Source of the DNA: Clostridium ragsdalei P11
GTDB lineage: Bacteria; Bacillota; Clostridia; Clostridiales; Clostridiaceae
Length of the DNA stretch: 64,000 bases
Reading direction: 5' to 3'
Assembly (NCBI RefSeq): GCF_001675165.1
Contig: NZ_LROS01000066.1
Coordinates: 1-64,000 of the forward strand
Shown: one piece after another, positions 8,693 through 18,101 of the stretch
How positions within the stretch are numbered: position 1 is the first letter of the stretch
Layout: each line of letters opens with the position of its first letter
Translations under genes and position numbers: made by a program
Notes under the pieces: model-generated
Databases searched by the model: none
What the model was told of the DNA's origin: nothing
Seen by the model: the letters and a program-made list of their open reading frames with translations, nothing else

Positions 8693-9835
8693 TTAATTGA
8701 AAAGTTCCGTATTTTTAACTGCTTCTTCTACCAAGCTTTCTATATCCAAAACACTTTCAGCCTTTCTTATTTCGGAAACTCTAGGCTTAGTTTTTGGATG
8801 CTTTGGCACAAATATAGTGCAGCAATCTTCATAAGGAAGTATTGAAGTTTCATAAGTACCAATTTTTCTTGCTTCATCCATTATGTCTACTTTGTCCATG
8901 GCAATGAGAGGCCTGAAGACTGGTCTATCTGCTACATCATTGCTTACAATTAAGCCTTCCATAGTTTGACTTGCCACCTGACCCACGCTTTCACCTGTAG
9001 TTACCGAATCAACATTGTATTTCTCCGCTAACTTGCAAGCTATTCTCATCATGAATCTTCTCATTATTATAGTAAGTTCATCTTCTCTGCAATTTTTAAT
9101 TATCTGCATCTGTATTTCTGTAAAAGGAGCTACATAAAGATTTATGCTACCCGTATACCCCTTTAATATCCTAGCTAATTCCTTGACTTTTTCCTTAGCT
9201 CTTTCACTAGTATAAGGATGGCTGTGGAAGTATACACAATTTAGCCTAACTCCCCTTCTAGCCATCATATATCCAGCTACTGGTGAATCTATTCCTCCTG
9301 AAAGCATAAGCATTGTGCTTCCATTTGTTCCATAAGGCATTCCACCTATGGCTTTTATCCTTTTTGAATATACATAAGCACTATCTCTTATCTCTACATT
9401 TACAAAAAAATCTGGTTTTCTTACATCTACTGTTAAATTTTCAGTATTTTTTAAAATATGAGCTCCAACTTCCCTACTTACCTCCATAGAATTAAGAGGG
9501 AATTTTTTATTTGCCCTTTTAGTCACTACTTTAAAGGTTCCTCCTGAATTTTGCTGTATACTTTTAAGGCATTGTTCCTTTATACTATCCATATCTGGTT
9601 CTACTTCATCTACTATACAAATTTCAGCTATTCCAAATACCTTTTTTAATTTTGCAATAGCTTCATCCATATCATCGCAGCCTATAAACCATCTTCCCTC
9701 ATCTACCACAAAATCGTATTTGGTTTTCCCAAGAACATTTTTTATATTATCCCTTAACTTCTTCTCGAATTTGCCTTTATTTAATCCCTTTAAAAATATT
9801 TCTGAGGCATATTTTAAAAGTAGTAATTTTCTCAT
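8693..9835 (-). CDS. thiI: tRNA 4-thiouridine synthase ThiI
   Basis: 380 residues: N-terminal ferredoxin-like and THUMP domains (about 1-165) and a PP-loop ATPase domain with SGGIDSPVAGY. It adenylates U8 of tRNA for sulfur transfer, and the family also serves thiazole synthesis. The C-terminal rhodanese domain of the E. coli enzyme is absent, as is usual in Firmicutes, so sulfur probably comes directly from the desulfurase encoded upstream. The two genes overlap by 4 nt. Confidence 0.93.
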   Translation of the reverse strand: MRKLLLLKYASEIFLKGLNKGKFEKKLRDNIKNVLGKTKYDFVVDEGRWFIGCDDMDEAIAKLKKVFGIAEICIVDEVEPDMDSIKEQCLKSIQQNSGGTFKVVTKRANKKFPLNSMEVSREVGAHILKNTENLTVDVRKPDFFVNVEIRDSAYVYSKRIKAIGGMPYGTNGSTMLMLSGGIDSPVAGYMMARRGVRLNCVYFHSHPYTSERAKEKVKELARILKGYTGSINLYVAPFTEIQMQIIKNCREDELTIIMRRFMMRIACKLAEKYNVDSVTTGESVGQVASQTMEGLIVSNDVADRPVFRPLIAMDKVDIMDEARKIGTYETSILPYEDCCTIFVPKHPKTKPRVSEIRKAESVLDIESLVEEAVKNTELFN

Positions 9836-10968
9836 TTACCCACACTCCTTAAAAATTTTAAAGATTCGTCCAGTACATTTAAGGTGTAATCAACTTCATC
9901 TTTTGAATTATCTTCATCAAAGCTAAATCTTATAGTTCCCTTAGTTTCTTCCTTCTTCAATCCCAGAGCTTTAAGTACATGACTATCTTCGTTATTTTTA
10001 GCAGAACATGCAGACCCTGTGGATACATATATACCTTTTTCTTCTAGCAAGTGTAGTAATACTTCTCCTCTTACGCCTATAAAAGATACACTTAATACAT
10101 AAGGTGAATAGTCATTTCCATCACTATTTATTTTAATGTTAGATATAACTTTAAGTTTTTCTATAAAATAATTTTTTACACATGTTACTTTACTAAAACT
10201 TTCTTTTCTATTTTTGTATACTTTCTCTGCTGCTTCTGAAAATCCAACAACAGCTGCCAAATTTTCAGTGCCCGATCTAAACCCTTTTTCCTGTCCCCCT
10301 CCATATATAAGCGGTTCAGGTCTAAGGCCTTTTTTTACATAAGCAATGCCTATTCCTCTTGGTCCATGTATTTTGTGTCCACTTGCAGATAACAAATCTA
10401 TATTGCACTTTTTAACATCAATATCATACTTTCCATAGGCTTGAACTGCATCTACATGGAACTTTACCCCACTATTTTTTTCTTTTATAATCTTTCCTAT
10501 AGTTTCTATATCCTGTACCGTTCCAATTTCATTGTTAGTGTGCATTATACTCACTACTCTAGTTTCTTTATTAATGCTTCTTTTAAGTTCTTCAAGATCT
10601 ATTTTCCCACTGTCATCTACATCCAAATAAACAACCTTTATTCCTTCTCTTTCAAGAGCTTTACAGGTATTTAAGACACTGGGATGTTCTATCTTTGTAG
10701 TTATAATTTGCTGCCCAGGTTTTATAAAACCCCTTATTAAAAAGTTATTGCTTTCACTACCACCGGAAGTAAATATTATTTCATCTCTACTACAATTTAG
10801 GGTATGTGCCACTATATCTCTACTTTCATTCATCTTTAACTCTGCTTTCAATCCTAGAGAATAAGAAGAAGAGGGATTTCCATAATAATTTTTCATAGTT
10901 TCTGCCATTGAATTTATTATTTCATCGTAAGGTCTAGTTGTTGCACTGTTGTCAAAATAAACTTCCAC
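9832..10968 (-). CDS. Cysteine desulfurase (NifS/IscS-like)
   Basis: 378 residues, a PLP enzyme that strips sulfur from cysteine to form a protein persulfide. Visible motifs: the N-terminal DNSATTRP, the PLP-lysine region SGHKIHGPRGIG, and the active-site Cys loop STGSACSA. The 4-nt overlap with thiI makes it the likely dedicated sulfur donor for tRNA thiolation, as NifZ is for ThiI in Bacillus. It could also serve Fe-S assembly, since no other scaffold gene is adjacent. Confidence 0.92.
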   Translation of the reverse strand: MEVYFDNSATTRPYDEIINSMAETMKNYYGNPSSSYSLGLKAELKMNESRDIVAHTLNCSRDEIIFTSGGSESNNFLIRGFIKPGQQIITTKIEHPSVLNTCKALEREGIKVVYLDVDDSGKIDLEELKRSINKETRVVSIMHTNNEIGTVQDIETIGKIIKEKNSGVKFHVDAVQAYGKYDIDVKKCNIDLLSASGHKIHGPRGIGIAYVKKGLRPEPLIYGGGQEKGFRSGTENLAAVVGFSEAAEKVYKNRKESFSKVTCVKNYFIEKLKVISNIKINSDGNDYSPYVLSVSFIGVRGEVLLHLLEEKGIYVSTGSACSAKNNEDSHVLKALGLKKEETKGTIRFSFDEDNSKDEVDYTLNVLDESLKFLRSVGK

Positions 10969-11090
10969 TATCTTTCACCTCGTATACATAAAAATAATTA
11001 AAATATCATAAAAAGCCAATATAACATATATTATCACACTTATATGCTATAGACAAAATCTATTTTTACAACTTTCCTCTTATAAACTTA

Positions 11091-11289
11091 TCAAGTGATT
11101 CTTAGGTACAGCTGGAGCTTGCTTATAAGAATAACTTTCTCCAGCTAAACCTTATTAACAGTATTCTTAGTGTCTTTAGCACTTAGAATACGTTATCCTT
11201 TAGGGGAAGAACTTATCCAGGCGCGTAGCAGTGCTTATCACCCATTTTGATGAAAAATGGGTGTGTTAGCAATGATAGCGAACGGATAA
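11091..11289 (+). repeat. Dispersed structured repeat R, copy 3 (long form)
   Basis: It runs from TCAAGTGATTCTTAGG to GGATAA. The foot hairpin AGCTGGAG/CTCCAGCT is perfect in this copy. The middle module (TATTCTTAGTG/CACTTAGAATA) and GTTATCC are present, and the terminal stem has the short apex CACCCATTTT/AAAATGGGTG. It occupies about half of the 380-bp gap between the divergent desulfurase and deacetylase genes. The rest of the gap holds no gene that I can see. Confidence 0.85.
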
Positions 11290-11348
11290 AAAATTTATAA
11301 GAACACATACTATTATGTATAAGAACTAGGAATAGAAGGGACATTTTA

Positions 11349-12068
11349 ATGAAAGTTAAATATTTTTTATTAACCATATTCTATATTTTATGTATAAGCT
11401 TAAATTCTACAGTTTCTGCATCTTCACCGAACACCTCAAAAGAGATTTCCTGCAATAAAACAATATACCTTACTTTCGATGATGGGCCAAGTACGGAAGT
11501 TACACCAAAAATACTTGATATTTTAAAAGAAGAAAACGTAAAGGCCACTTTTTTTCTAATAGGCTGTAAAATTCAAGGAAAAGAGGATATAGTAAAAAGA
11601 ATATTCAATGAAGGTAACAGTATAGGTCTCCATACATATACTCATAAATCAAGTAAAATATATTCGAATTCTGATTCTTTTATCGATGAAATGAATAAAA
11701 CTGGCATCGAAATTGAAAAAGTAGTAGGATTTGCACCTAAAATAATAAGATTTCCAACGGGAAGTAATGGTCACTTAACCAATTCACTTCTTGAAAAACT
11801 TCATTCTTCAGGCTATAAGATATATGATTGGAATTTGTCTTTGTCCGACGGCATTGACTACAATACATCAATTGACAAGTTATACAGAGAAGGTACTGGA
11901 AAGTGCGTCAATCCAAATAAAATATTTTTGCTTGCTCATTGTGACGCTCAAAATAAAAACACCTGTGTGGTACTCTCTAAAATAATAAAACACTACAAAG
12001 AATTGGGATATGAATTCAAAGCAATTACAGAAAACACCCCTGAATATCACTTTAGGGTGAAGCGATAG
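11349..12068 (+). CDS. Secreted polysaccharide deacetylase (CE4/NodB)
   Basis: 239 residues. A signal peptide (about 1-25, ending near VSASS) is followed by a NodB homology domain: TFDDGP (catalytic Asp and metal-binding Asp), HTYTH (metal-binding His pair), RFPTGSNG and a DWNLSLSDG segment. It acts outside the cell on N-acetylated polymers such as peptidoglycan or a capsule, like PdaA or PgdA; the exact substrate is not visible. AGAAGGG precedes the ATG. Transcription probably ends at the hairpin at 12083-12134. Confidence 0.9.
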   Translation: MKVKYFLLTIFYILCISLNSTVSASSPNTSKEISCNKTIYLTFDDGPSTEVTPKILDILKEENVKATFFLIGCKIQGKEDIVKRIFNEGNSIGLHTYTHKSSKIYSNSDSFIDEMNKTGIEIEKVVGFAPKIIRFPTGSNGHLTNSLLEKLHSSGYKIYDWNLSLSDGIDYNTSIDKLYREGTGKCVNPNKIFLLAHCDAQNKNTCVVLSKIIKHYKELGYEFKAITENTPEYHFRVKR

Positions 12069-12082
12069 TGAATTATACATTA

Positions 12083-12134
12083 AAATAAGCTGCTAGGAAG
12101 CTAACTATTAGTTAACTTTCCAGCAGCTTATTTT
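12083..12134. terminator. Bidirectional rho-independent terminator
   Basis: A long hairpin with AAATAAGCTGCT facing AGCAGCTTATTT and inner pairs around TAACT/AGTTA. A/T tracts on both outer sides suit termination of the deacetylase gene (+) and the convergent gene ending at 12108 (-). Confidence 0.8.
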
Positions 12135-12728
12135 CAACTTGTTACACAGAGAGTAAAATAATTCTTTATTATTGCTGTCCAAAGCTCCATCTATCAAAAT
12201 ATACAAAATTTCAGTATACAGCTTTCTTTTCTCCATGCTAGTTATAGGATTCATAGTAGGATTTTTATAAGCATTAAAAGAGTTGTCCAGATTTTCCCTA
12301 TGGATTTTCTTTAAAATCCATATATAATATTCTAATTCTTCTTTTGATATAGTAAAAAATAATCTATTACAGCCATTTGTTGAAGATATTTTTATCATAT
12401 CACTCTGCAAATACGTCAATTCTATTTCTCCAAAATTGCGTACTTTAAACTTGCTGCTTTTAAAACTAGAACTCTTAAATTTACTTAAAAATTCTATATA
12501 ACTTAAAAAATCTTTTTCTCCAAGTTTAAAATCATTTAGTACAGTATTGAAGCCGCATCTTTTTTGAAAGGAAATTTTATAATTGCTGCATCCTCCTATA
12601 TTGCTAACATTAGAAATGAAAATGCTATCTACAAATTTGTCCATTGCACGTTTTGGTATTAGCTTTATCCCATATTCAAAGTCCCCGTTTTTATGCTCCT
12701 TCAAAACAACAAAGTTACTTATATCCAT
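12108..12728 (-). CDS. Hypothetical protein with C-terminal IDEAL-like motif
   Basis: 206 residues from the ATG at 12728, which follows AAAGGGGATAAAAAT; the longer frame to 12818 lacks a ribosome binding site. No membrane segment or signal peptide. Near the C-terminus, YILIDGALDSNNKELFYSL resembles the IDEAL domain, a short helical module found in Firmicute proteins of mostly unknown role. The rest is not recognisable. It may belong to the helicase/nuclease transcription unit upstream (155-bp gap), but this is uncertain. Confidence 0.6.
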   Translation of the reverse strand: MDISNFVVLKEHKNGDFEYGIKLIPKRAMDKFVDSIFISNVSNIGGCSNYKISFQKRCGFNTVLNDFKLGEKDFLSYIEFLSKFKSSSFKSSKFKVRNFGEIELTYLQSDMIKISSTNGCNRLFFTISKEELEYYIWILKKIHRENLDNSFNAYKNPTMNPITSMEKRKLYTEILYILIDGALDSNNKELFYSLCNKLKISCWKVN

Positions 12729-12883
12729 ATTTTTATCCCCTTTTTCGTAATACACCTGATTTATTATACATGAAAAAAGTGATTTTTTATGTTTATACGC
12801 AATATTGTGAAATTTCACAATATAGTACTCAAAACCCTACCTATAAGCCCATTATCCATAATAAATATATTTATTTCCATATA

Positions 12884-13627
12884 TTACTGTCCATAAATTT
12901 TTTGATTATTGCAAAGATAATTAAATTCACAAAACTTACAATGGGATGAGTAAAGTTTAGTATTAGCACTATAAAAATCATAGGAGTTTATATTTCTTAT
13001 TATTTTACTCAAGTACTTTTCATTTTCAATATGAGCATTTTTGCTATACTCTATAGTTATAATATTATTTTCATATTGAGGCTGCCAAAAGTTCATTGTT
13101 ATATCTTCCTGTTTACATTCAAAGCCAAAAATATTTTCAACATTTTCAGCTAATACATACATATATACTAAAGTTTGAACTCTTTTTTTCATCTCATCTA
13201 TAGATAATTTTCTATTTTCCGTCTTCCAATCCCATATTTCAATTTTTTTATCCGGTGTTACTATTATCAAATCGTACTTTGCCTGAAGTCTCACAGCTTC
13301 TTTTGTCATTTTTACCTCATATTCTACTAAATAACGATTTCTTTTATCTATTTTAAACGTGTCCTTTAAGGAATTTACCTTTTTTACTAAATCATCATTT
13401 AATTTCCCCAGTGGAATCCCTGCAAAATATCTTTCACATATTAAGTGAAAATCCAGTCCCTGCTTTATATTCTCATAATAATTCTCTTCTATGGAGCCTT
13501 CCCTCTTCCAAGATAAGTTTTCCAAATACTTCAACCTAAACTTAAGAGGACACTTTATAAATGTATTTATAGAATTTTGACTGTAATAAAAATATTCTAA
13601 TTTTCTTATATCCAAAACTTTCACCAC
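12884..13627 (-). CDS. PD-(D/E)XK nuclease of the RecB/Cas4/AddB type
   Basis: 247 residues. FIKCPLKFRLKYLE at the N-terminus resembles the motif opening RecB-family nucleases. The core has AKYDLI and then EIWDWKTE, giving the D...(D)xK catalytic signature. The C-terminus has CKFCEFNYLC, which with the N-terminal Cys could bind a 4Fe-4S cluster as in AddB and Cas4. It is the third gene after two UvrD-like genes, separated from them by repeat R copy 4. The GTG start at 13627 has only a weak ribosome binding site, so the start is uncertain. Confidence 0.8.
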   Translation of the reverse strand: MVKVLDIRKLEYFYYSQNSINTFIKCPLKFRLKYLENLSWKREGSIEENYYENIKQGLDFHLICERYFAGIPLGKLNDDLVKKVNSLKDTFKIDKRNRYLVEYEVKMTKEAVRLQAKYDLIIVTPDKKIEIWDWKTENRKLSIDEMKKRVQTLVYMYVLAENVENIFGFECKQEDITMNFWQPQYENNIITIEYSKNAHIENEKYLSKIIRNINSYDFYSANTKLYSSHCKFCEFNYLCNNQKIYGQ

Positions 13628-13643
13628 TTATACATTCTAAATT

Positions 13644-13824
13644 TTATCCGATGACTACCTGCTCTAATACTCCCACTTTTCCAAGTGGAAGTAAAGAGCA
13701 GCTACGTCCCTGGATAACAATTTTTCCTAAAGGATAACGCCTTCTAAGTGCTGAAGCACTAAGAAGCCTGTTAATAAGCATCAGCTGGAGTCAAAACTCC
13801 ATCTGATGCTAAGAACTCTGTTTA
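13644..13824 (-). repeat. Dispersed structured repeat R, copy 4 (long form)
   Basis: Minus-strand copy starting AATAAACAGAGTTCTTAGC and ending GGATAA. The foot hairpin, the middle module (CTTCTTAGTG/CACTTAGAAG) and the terminal stem (TGCTCTTTACT facing AGTATTAGAGCA) are present. Its first 16 nt form the last codons (NKQSS) and the TAG stop of the upstream helicase gene. It separates that gene from the nuclease gene in the same orientation. Confidence 0.85.
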
Positions 13825-16010
13825 TTTTCACAAATGAACTTTTTTATGATTTCAAAATACTTAGATGGACAATCTTTTTTGTTTTCATCATAGTGGGCCA
13901 TGAGCATTAAGTACTTCTTTGCCCTTGTTATAGCCACATATAAAAGTCGTATTTTTTCACATATCACTTCTTCCCTAGCCTTTATAATAGGATTGTAGCA
14001 AAAGTTATTTTGAAGTAGTTTTTGTACTTCTGCTTTTCCTATAGCTGTGGGATTTTTAAATTCATCTTTAAAGTAATAGTGTTCTGATCTAAATTTTCCT
14101 TTAATACTATAGGGATATATATAATTATTTAAGTATAATAAAAATACACAGTCCCATTCTAATCCTTTTGATTTATGATAAGTTGTAACTGTAACCTTTT
14201 CTGGAACTGGCTCATATCCTCTAATATCATAAATTACATTACATATATGTGCAAATGCAGAACTTTTTACATCTAGAAGTTCTTCTGAAATTTCATTCAA
14301 AGTCATAGGATTATTTCCATAATTTTTGTACCTTACATAAGATGCTATATATTGAAAAATAGCTTTGTCTTCACTTTTTAACTTAAGTTCACAACCTATA
14401 TATAGAATCAATTCTTGCAAAGGCATATTTAAATTGTCTAATATATCTTTTACTATTCTTAATTTACATATAAAATCTTCAAATATATTCTTGTCTATCT
14501 CCTCTAATTTACAAACAGATGTAGTCTTAAATACACTTTCTTTTAGTATATCCTCAATTTTAAAACTTGTAATATTATTTATTATAACATTCTTTTTTTC
14601 ATTGTCTCCCTCTATAATTTCATACATCAAATCTCTAAATTTCACGATGCTGTCCGGTTCTCCTAAAAAGCTTAATATTTTTCCCAAAATATTTATGATT
14701 TTAAGCCTCTCTGAAGATATGCTTGATAGTTCATCACATTCTATTTTATTTTTTCTAAGCTCTTCTGCTATTTCTTTTACGTGGCTGTTAAAGGGAATTA
14801 ATATGGCAAGCGTCATATCTGGATGCTTTCTTCTAAAACTTTTTACTGCTCCTATAGTCCTTCTCTTTACATCTTCCCAGGAACTCATGCTGTATGCATA
14901 GATGCCATATCCATCAACTTCGGGGTTTTTCAAATCTTCTATATCTTCTACAGGATGTATTTTTTGATATCTAAGTGCCTCTCTACATCTTTCCTCTGGA
15001 TGATTTTTTACGGTGTATTCAACTAAAAAATTAGCTAGATTCATTATCTCCACTGTGCTTCTGCCTGCTCTGTTCATTACATAGTTTTTATCTGCTTTTC
15101 TTAGGAATTGTTTAAAATACATGGGATTTGAAGATGTAAAGCTTCCCATTATACTTTGATTTAAATCTCCTACCCGAACCAAATTACATTCTCTTTTCTT
15201 ATTATCTTCACCTATCCTTTCAGAAATAATGGACAGTATATCGCACTGCACTAAATTTGAATCCTGGCATTCGTCTTCAAATACAAAACTATATTTTTGT
15301 TGAAACTTTTTTCTCAAATCCTCATCTGAAATAAGTACCTTATAAGCAAGTACAAGTATGTCATTATAGTCCACATATCCATTTAGGTTCAACATTTTCT
15401 CATATTTTGAATAAATATAATTTAAAATATAAATTATGCTATTGTTTCCTAAAGGCTCTCTGTTTTCTTCTACTTTTTCAGGAGTTATTCCATTTAATTT
15501 TAATTCACTTATAAGCACGTCTGATATTTGTAAAAAATCTTTCCACCATCTCTCACTTTTTTCATCATATTTTTTAGTACCATACTCACTTAAAAGACTT
15601 CTGTATATCTTTTCTCCTCCCAGTTTTCTCCACACCTTTACAGCATTATCTAAATAGAAGATCTTCTGTAAATCATCTATGACCTTAAAATTTTCATCTA
15701 ATCCTGCTGCATCCGGCCTCTCCTGTAATACTTTCATTGCAAGACCGTGTATTGTCATAACTTCATAGTCATTATTTGAATCTATTCCTCTCTCCTCAAG
15801 CATGTGAGAAATTCTATTTTTAAAGTTATTTACAGCACTATTCATGTATGTAACTACAAGTACTTTTCCAGGCTTGTTTAATTTTTCTTCTATTATTTTG
15901 CAAACAAGCTGCGCTGTAATAAAGGTTTTCCCTGCCCCAGGCACTGCAGAAACTGCCATAGTACCACCTTTATATTTCATTATAGGCAGCTGATCATCTC
16001 TAAATTTCAT
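13809..16010 (-). CDS. UvrD/Rep-family superfamily I DNA helicase
   Basis: 733 residues with the helicase motifs in order: RDDQLPIM (Q motif), AVPGAGKTF (Walker A), FEDECQDSN (motif II), VTTYHKSKGLEWD (motif V region) and YVAITRAKK (motif VI). A 3'-5' DNA translocase is expected. The ATG overlaps the stop of the preceding UvrD-like gene by 4 nt, so the two are translationally coupled, and a RecB-type nuclease follows. This resembles AddA without its fused nuclease. The last five residues are encoded by repeat R copy 4. Confidence 0.88.
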   Translation of the reverse strand: MKFRDDQLPIMKYKGGTMAVSAVPGAGKTFITAQLVCKIIEEKLNKPGKVLVVTYMNSAVNNFKNRISHMLEERGIDSNNDYEVMTIHGLAMKVLQERPDAAGLDENFKVIDDLQKIFYLDNAVKVWRKLGGEKIYRSLLSEYGTKKYDEKSERWWKDFLQISDVLISELKLNGITPEKVEENREPLGNNSIIYILNYIYSKYEKMLNLNGYVDYNDILVLAYKVLISDEDLRKKFQQKYSFVFEDECQDSNLVQCDILSIISERIGEDNKKRECNLVRVGDLNQSIMGSFTSSNPMYFKQFLRKADKNYVMNRAGRSTVEIMNLANFLVEYTVKNHPEERCREALRYQKIHPVEDIEDLKNPEVDGYGIYAYSMSSWEDVKRRTIGAVKSFRRKHPDMTLAILIPFNSHVKEIAEELRKNKIECDELSSISSERLKIINILGKILSFLGEPDSIVKFRDLMYEIIEGDNEKKNVIINNITSFKIEDILKESVFKTTSVCKLEEIDKNIFEDFICKLRIVKDILDNLNMPLQELILYIGCELKLKSEDKAIFQYIASYVRYKNYGNNPMTLNEISEELLDVKSSAFAHICNVIYDIRGYEPVPEKVTVTTYHKSKGLEWDCVFLLYLNNYIYPYSIKGKFRSEHYYFKDEFKNPTAIGKAEVQKLLQNNFCYNPIIKAREEVICEKIRLLYVAITRAKKYLMLMAHYDENKKDCPSKYFEIIKKFICENKQSS

Positions 16011-18016
16011 ATATCCATATATCCTCCATTTTGCTCATATCCCATTTCAGAATATTCACTTCCATACAAATATATTCTACCACTACACTTCCTTAAAAGT
16101 GCTTTGGCTACACTATATAAATTTTTCCTTCGATTTCTTGTTTCTATTTCCTCTGTATACACAACATTTTCATTCCAACTCTTCTTTAACACACAGTCAT
16201 TTGAAAACTTTTTTATATTTCTAGGACTCCACAAATTACTCGTCACATCAGTCCAAATTTGTACAGAACTTTTTATATTACTGGTTAGAAAATTAAAGGC
16301 ACTGCTCAAAATTATATCTCTTTTTTCAAAATACATATTTTCTATGTCTCTAAAGGGACAAAAACTTTCAGCCTCATTTATTATAAAATCTACAAATTTT
16401 TGTGATGAATTATCTATAGTTTTAAATTTATCAAGAGTATTTATAAATCTATCTGCCAATTCACTTAAATTTTCACATATGCCTATATTTTCTCTTGAAC
16501 CTGGGAGTTCTATCATAACATTTAAAAATATTAGTCTTATAAGCTCTGGCATATCTATACTGTCACTTCTAATATTTTTGCTACAGTTTCTTATCCACTT
16601 TACAATATAGTTATATTTAGAGGCTCTTTCTTCTCCCATAATATTCTTTTGGGTATCCATTAAATCCCCTAGCTTTCGAAAATTTACAACTTCCTTGGAT
16701 AAAATCCATGAAGTTTTTGCATCTGTCAGCAAAAGCGTTGAAAAAAGTTTTCTATAATCATCCATTGTAAAGTCATATTCTATATCTTCAATACACATGC
16801 ATATAATCATCATAATACAGTGAACATACGCATTATCCATCAGTTTGCTTTTCTTTCCTAAATTGTTGATTTCAAAAGGTGCATCTTTAAACCTACTTCG
16901 TAATTCATAACTCAATACAAAATCATTTATAGGACATATAATAGCTATATCTTCCGGAGGTGTCCCATCATCTATAAGTTCCTTTAATTTATTTCCTATT
17001 TTTTCAATCATTTCACTTCTTAAAGAGGACCCTATATCAATATAAATGTTATCTGAGTATTTGAATTTATTGGGACTTTCTAAAATGTGACAAAACTCAG
17101 AACTACATAAAAAATGTTCCTCTAAATTTATAAGTTCACCGCTTAAAAATTTACTTTTCTTTATAAAATCTATATCTGAACCATAGGAATTACAAAACCC
17201 TGCCTCCATATTAGAAAAAAAGTAACACTTATGTGCATTTTCAGAAATTATTTCTACTAAATTAAGTTCAGCAGCACACATTTCATCCATATCATCTACC
17301 AGCACATATTTTATATCCTCAAGCTTTTTTAAATAACCTTCATCTTTAAGTAAATATTTGTTATAAAGCTGTATTGCCATAGCTATATCAATAGTTCCTG
17401 AATTCAAAAAACTTTTTGCGTAATGCATTATTACTTCATCCATCTTATCGAAGTTTTGGGCATTTACATTTTTCTTCAATTTTAAAGAATTATATAACCT
17501 GTCTCCTATTTTATCCATATCAATTAATGAACATGCAGCTTGATTCATGTTTGAAATAAAAGTCCCAGCAACTTTTTTAGACTCTACAGTTATATCTAAA
17601 AAATATCCTTTTCTTTTTCTATAGTAATCAATTAGCATTTCCATCATGTACTTTGAAGTATCATAATTTACAAATTCAGGCCTTATTTCACTTTTTCTTA
17701 TCAGCTTACAGTTTTTTTCAATAATTGGCCAATATTTTATAACTTCTTCTTTTACAAAGTTAGCATAAGTTTTTATTTTACACTGGCCACAAAAATTAAA
17801 AGAAAGATTCCTCTTCCATGCCATTACCTGATTTAAATTCATAACAAATACTAAAATCTCTTCACTTTTAATTTTTTGAGATTCAATCATATGTCTGTAT
17901 TTTTCTTGTGCTAAAGAGGTTTTACCACTGCCGCTTATTCCATCTATAACAAGACTATTTCCTTGAAACTCATCTTTAAAAAGCATTTCTCTTATTTCTT
18001 TATATTTTATTTTCAT
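16007..18016 (-). CDS. AddB-like / degenerate UvrD-like helicase subunit
   Basis: 669 residues from the ATG at 18016; a TTG 15 nt upstream has no ribosome binding site. The N-terminus has a Walker A motif (GISGSGKTS), and VLVDDMDEM may be the Walker B region, but the other helicase motifs are poor. That suggests a paralogue with a structural role, as the AddB helicase domain has in AddAB. No C-terminal nuclease is present; that function is in the separate gene at 12884. First gene of the operon, coupled to the UvrD gene by a 4-nt overlap. Whether the complex repairs double-strand breaks or acts in defence is not shown. Confidence 0.65.
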   Translation of the reverse strand: MKIKYKEIREMLFKDEFQGNSLVIDGISGSGKTSLAQEKYRHMIESQKIKSEEILVFVMNLNQVMAWKRNLSFNFCGQCKIKTYANFVKEEVIKYWPIIEKNCKLIRKSEIRPEFVNYDTSKYMMEMLIDYYRKRKGYFLDITVESKKVAGTFISNMNQAACSLIDMDKIGDRLYNSLKLKKNVNAQNFDKMDEVIMHYAKSFLNSGTIDIAMAIQLYNKYLLKDEGYLKKLEDIKYVLVDDMDEMCAAELNLVEIISENAHKCYFFSNMEAGFCNSYGSDIDFIKKSKFLSGELINLEEHFLCSSEFCHILESPNKFKYSDNIYIDIGSSLRSEMIEKIGNKLKELIDDGTPPEDIAIICPINDFVLSYELRSRFKDAPFEINNLGKKSKLMDNAYVHCIMMIICMCIEDIEYDFTMDDYRKLFSTLLLTDAKTSWILSKEVVNFRKLGDLMDTQKNIMGEERASKYNYIVKWIRNCSKNIRSDSIDMPELIRLIFLNVMIELPGSRENIGICENLSELADRFINTLDKFKTIDNSSQKFVDFIINEAESFCPFRDIENMYFEKRDIILSSAFNFLTSNIKSSVQIWTDVTSNLWSPRNIKKFSNDCVLKKSWNENVVYTEEIETRNRRKNLYSVAKALLRKCSGRIYLYGSEYSEMGYEQNGGYMDI

Positions 18017-18065
18017 CACCCACTTTTTCAAATTAAATTTTTTAATGAGTAATTATGCCATTTAA

Positions 18066-18092
18066 AAAATCAGGGTCTACAACCCTGATTTT
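18066..18092. terminator. Rho-independent terminator
   Basis: AAAATCAGGGT-CTACA-ACCCTGATTTT, an 11-bp stem flanked by A/T tracts, between the cfa stop codon and the start of the helicase operon. It probably ends cfa transcription. Confidence 0.8.
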
Positions 18093-18101
18093 ACAATAAT
18101 T

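Noticed and set aside
14365-14901. 178-aa open frame on the plus strand with hydrophobic stretches
   Set aside because: Antisense to the UvrD-like helicase gene, no ribosome binding site, composition typical of a shadow frame.
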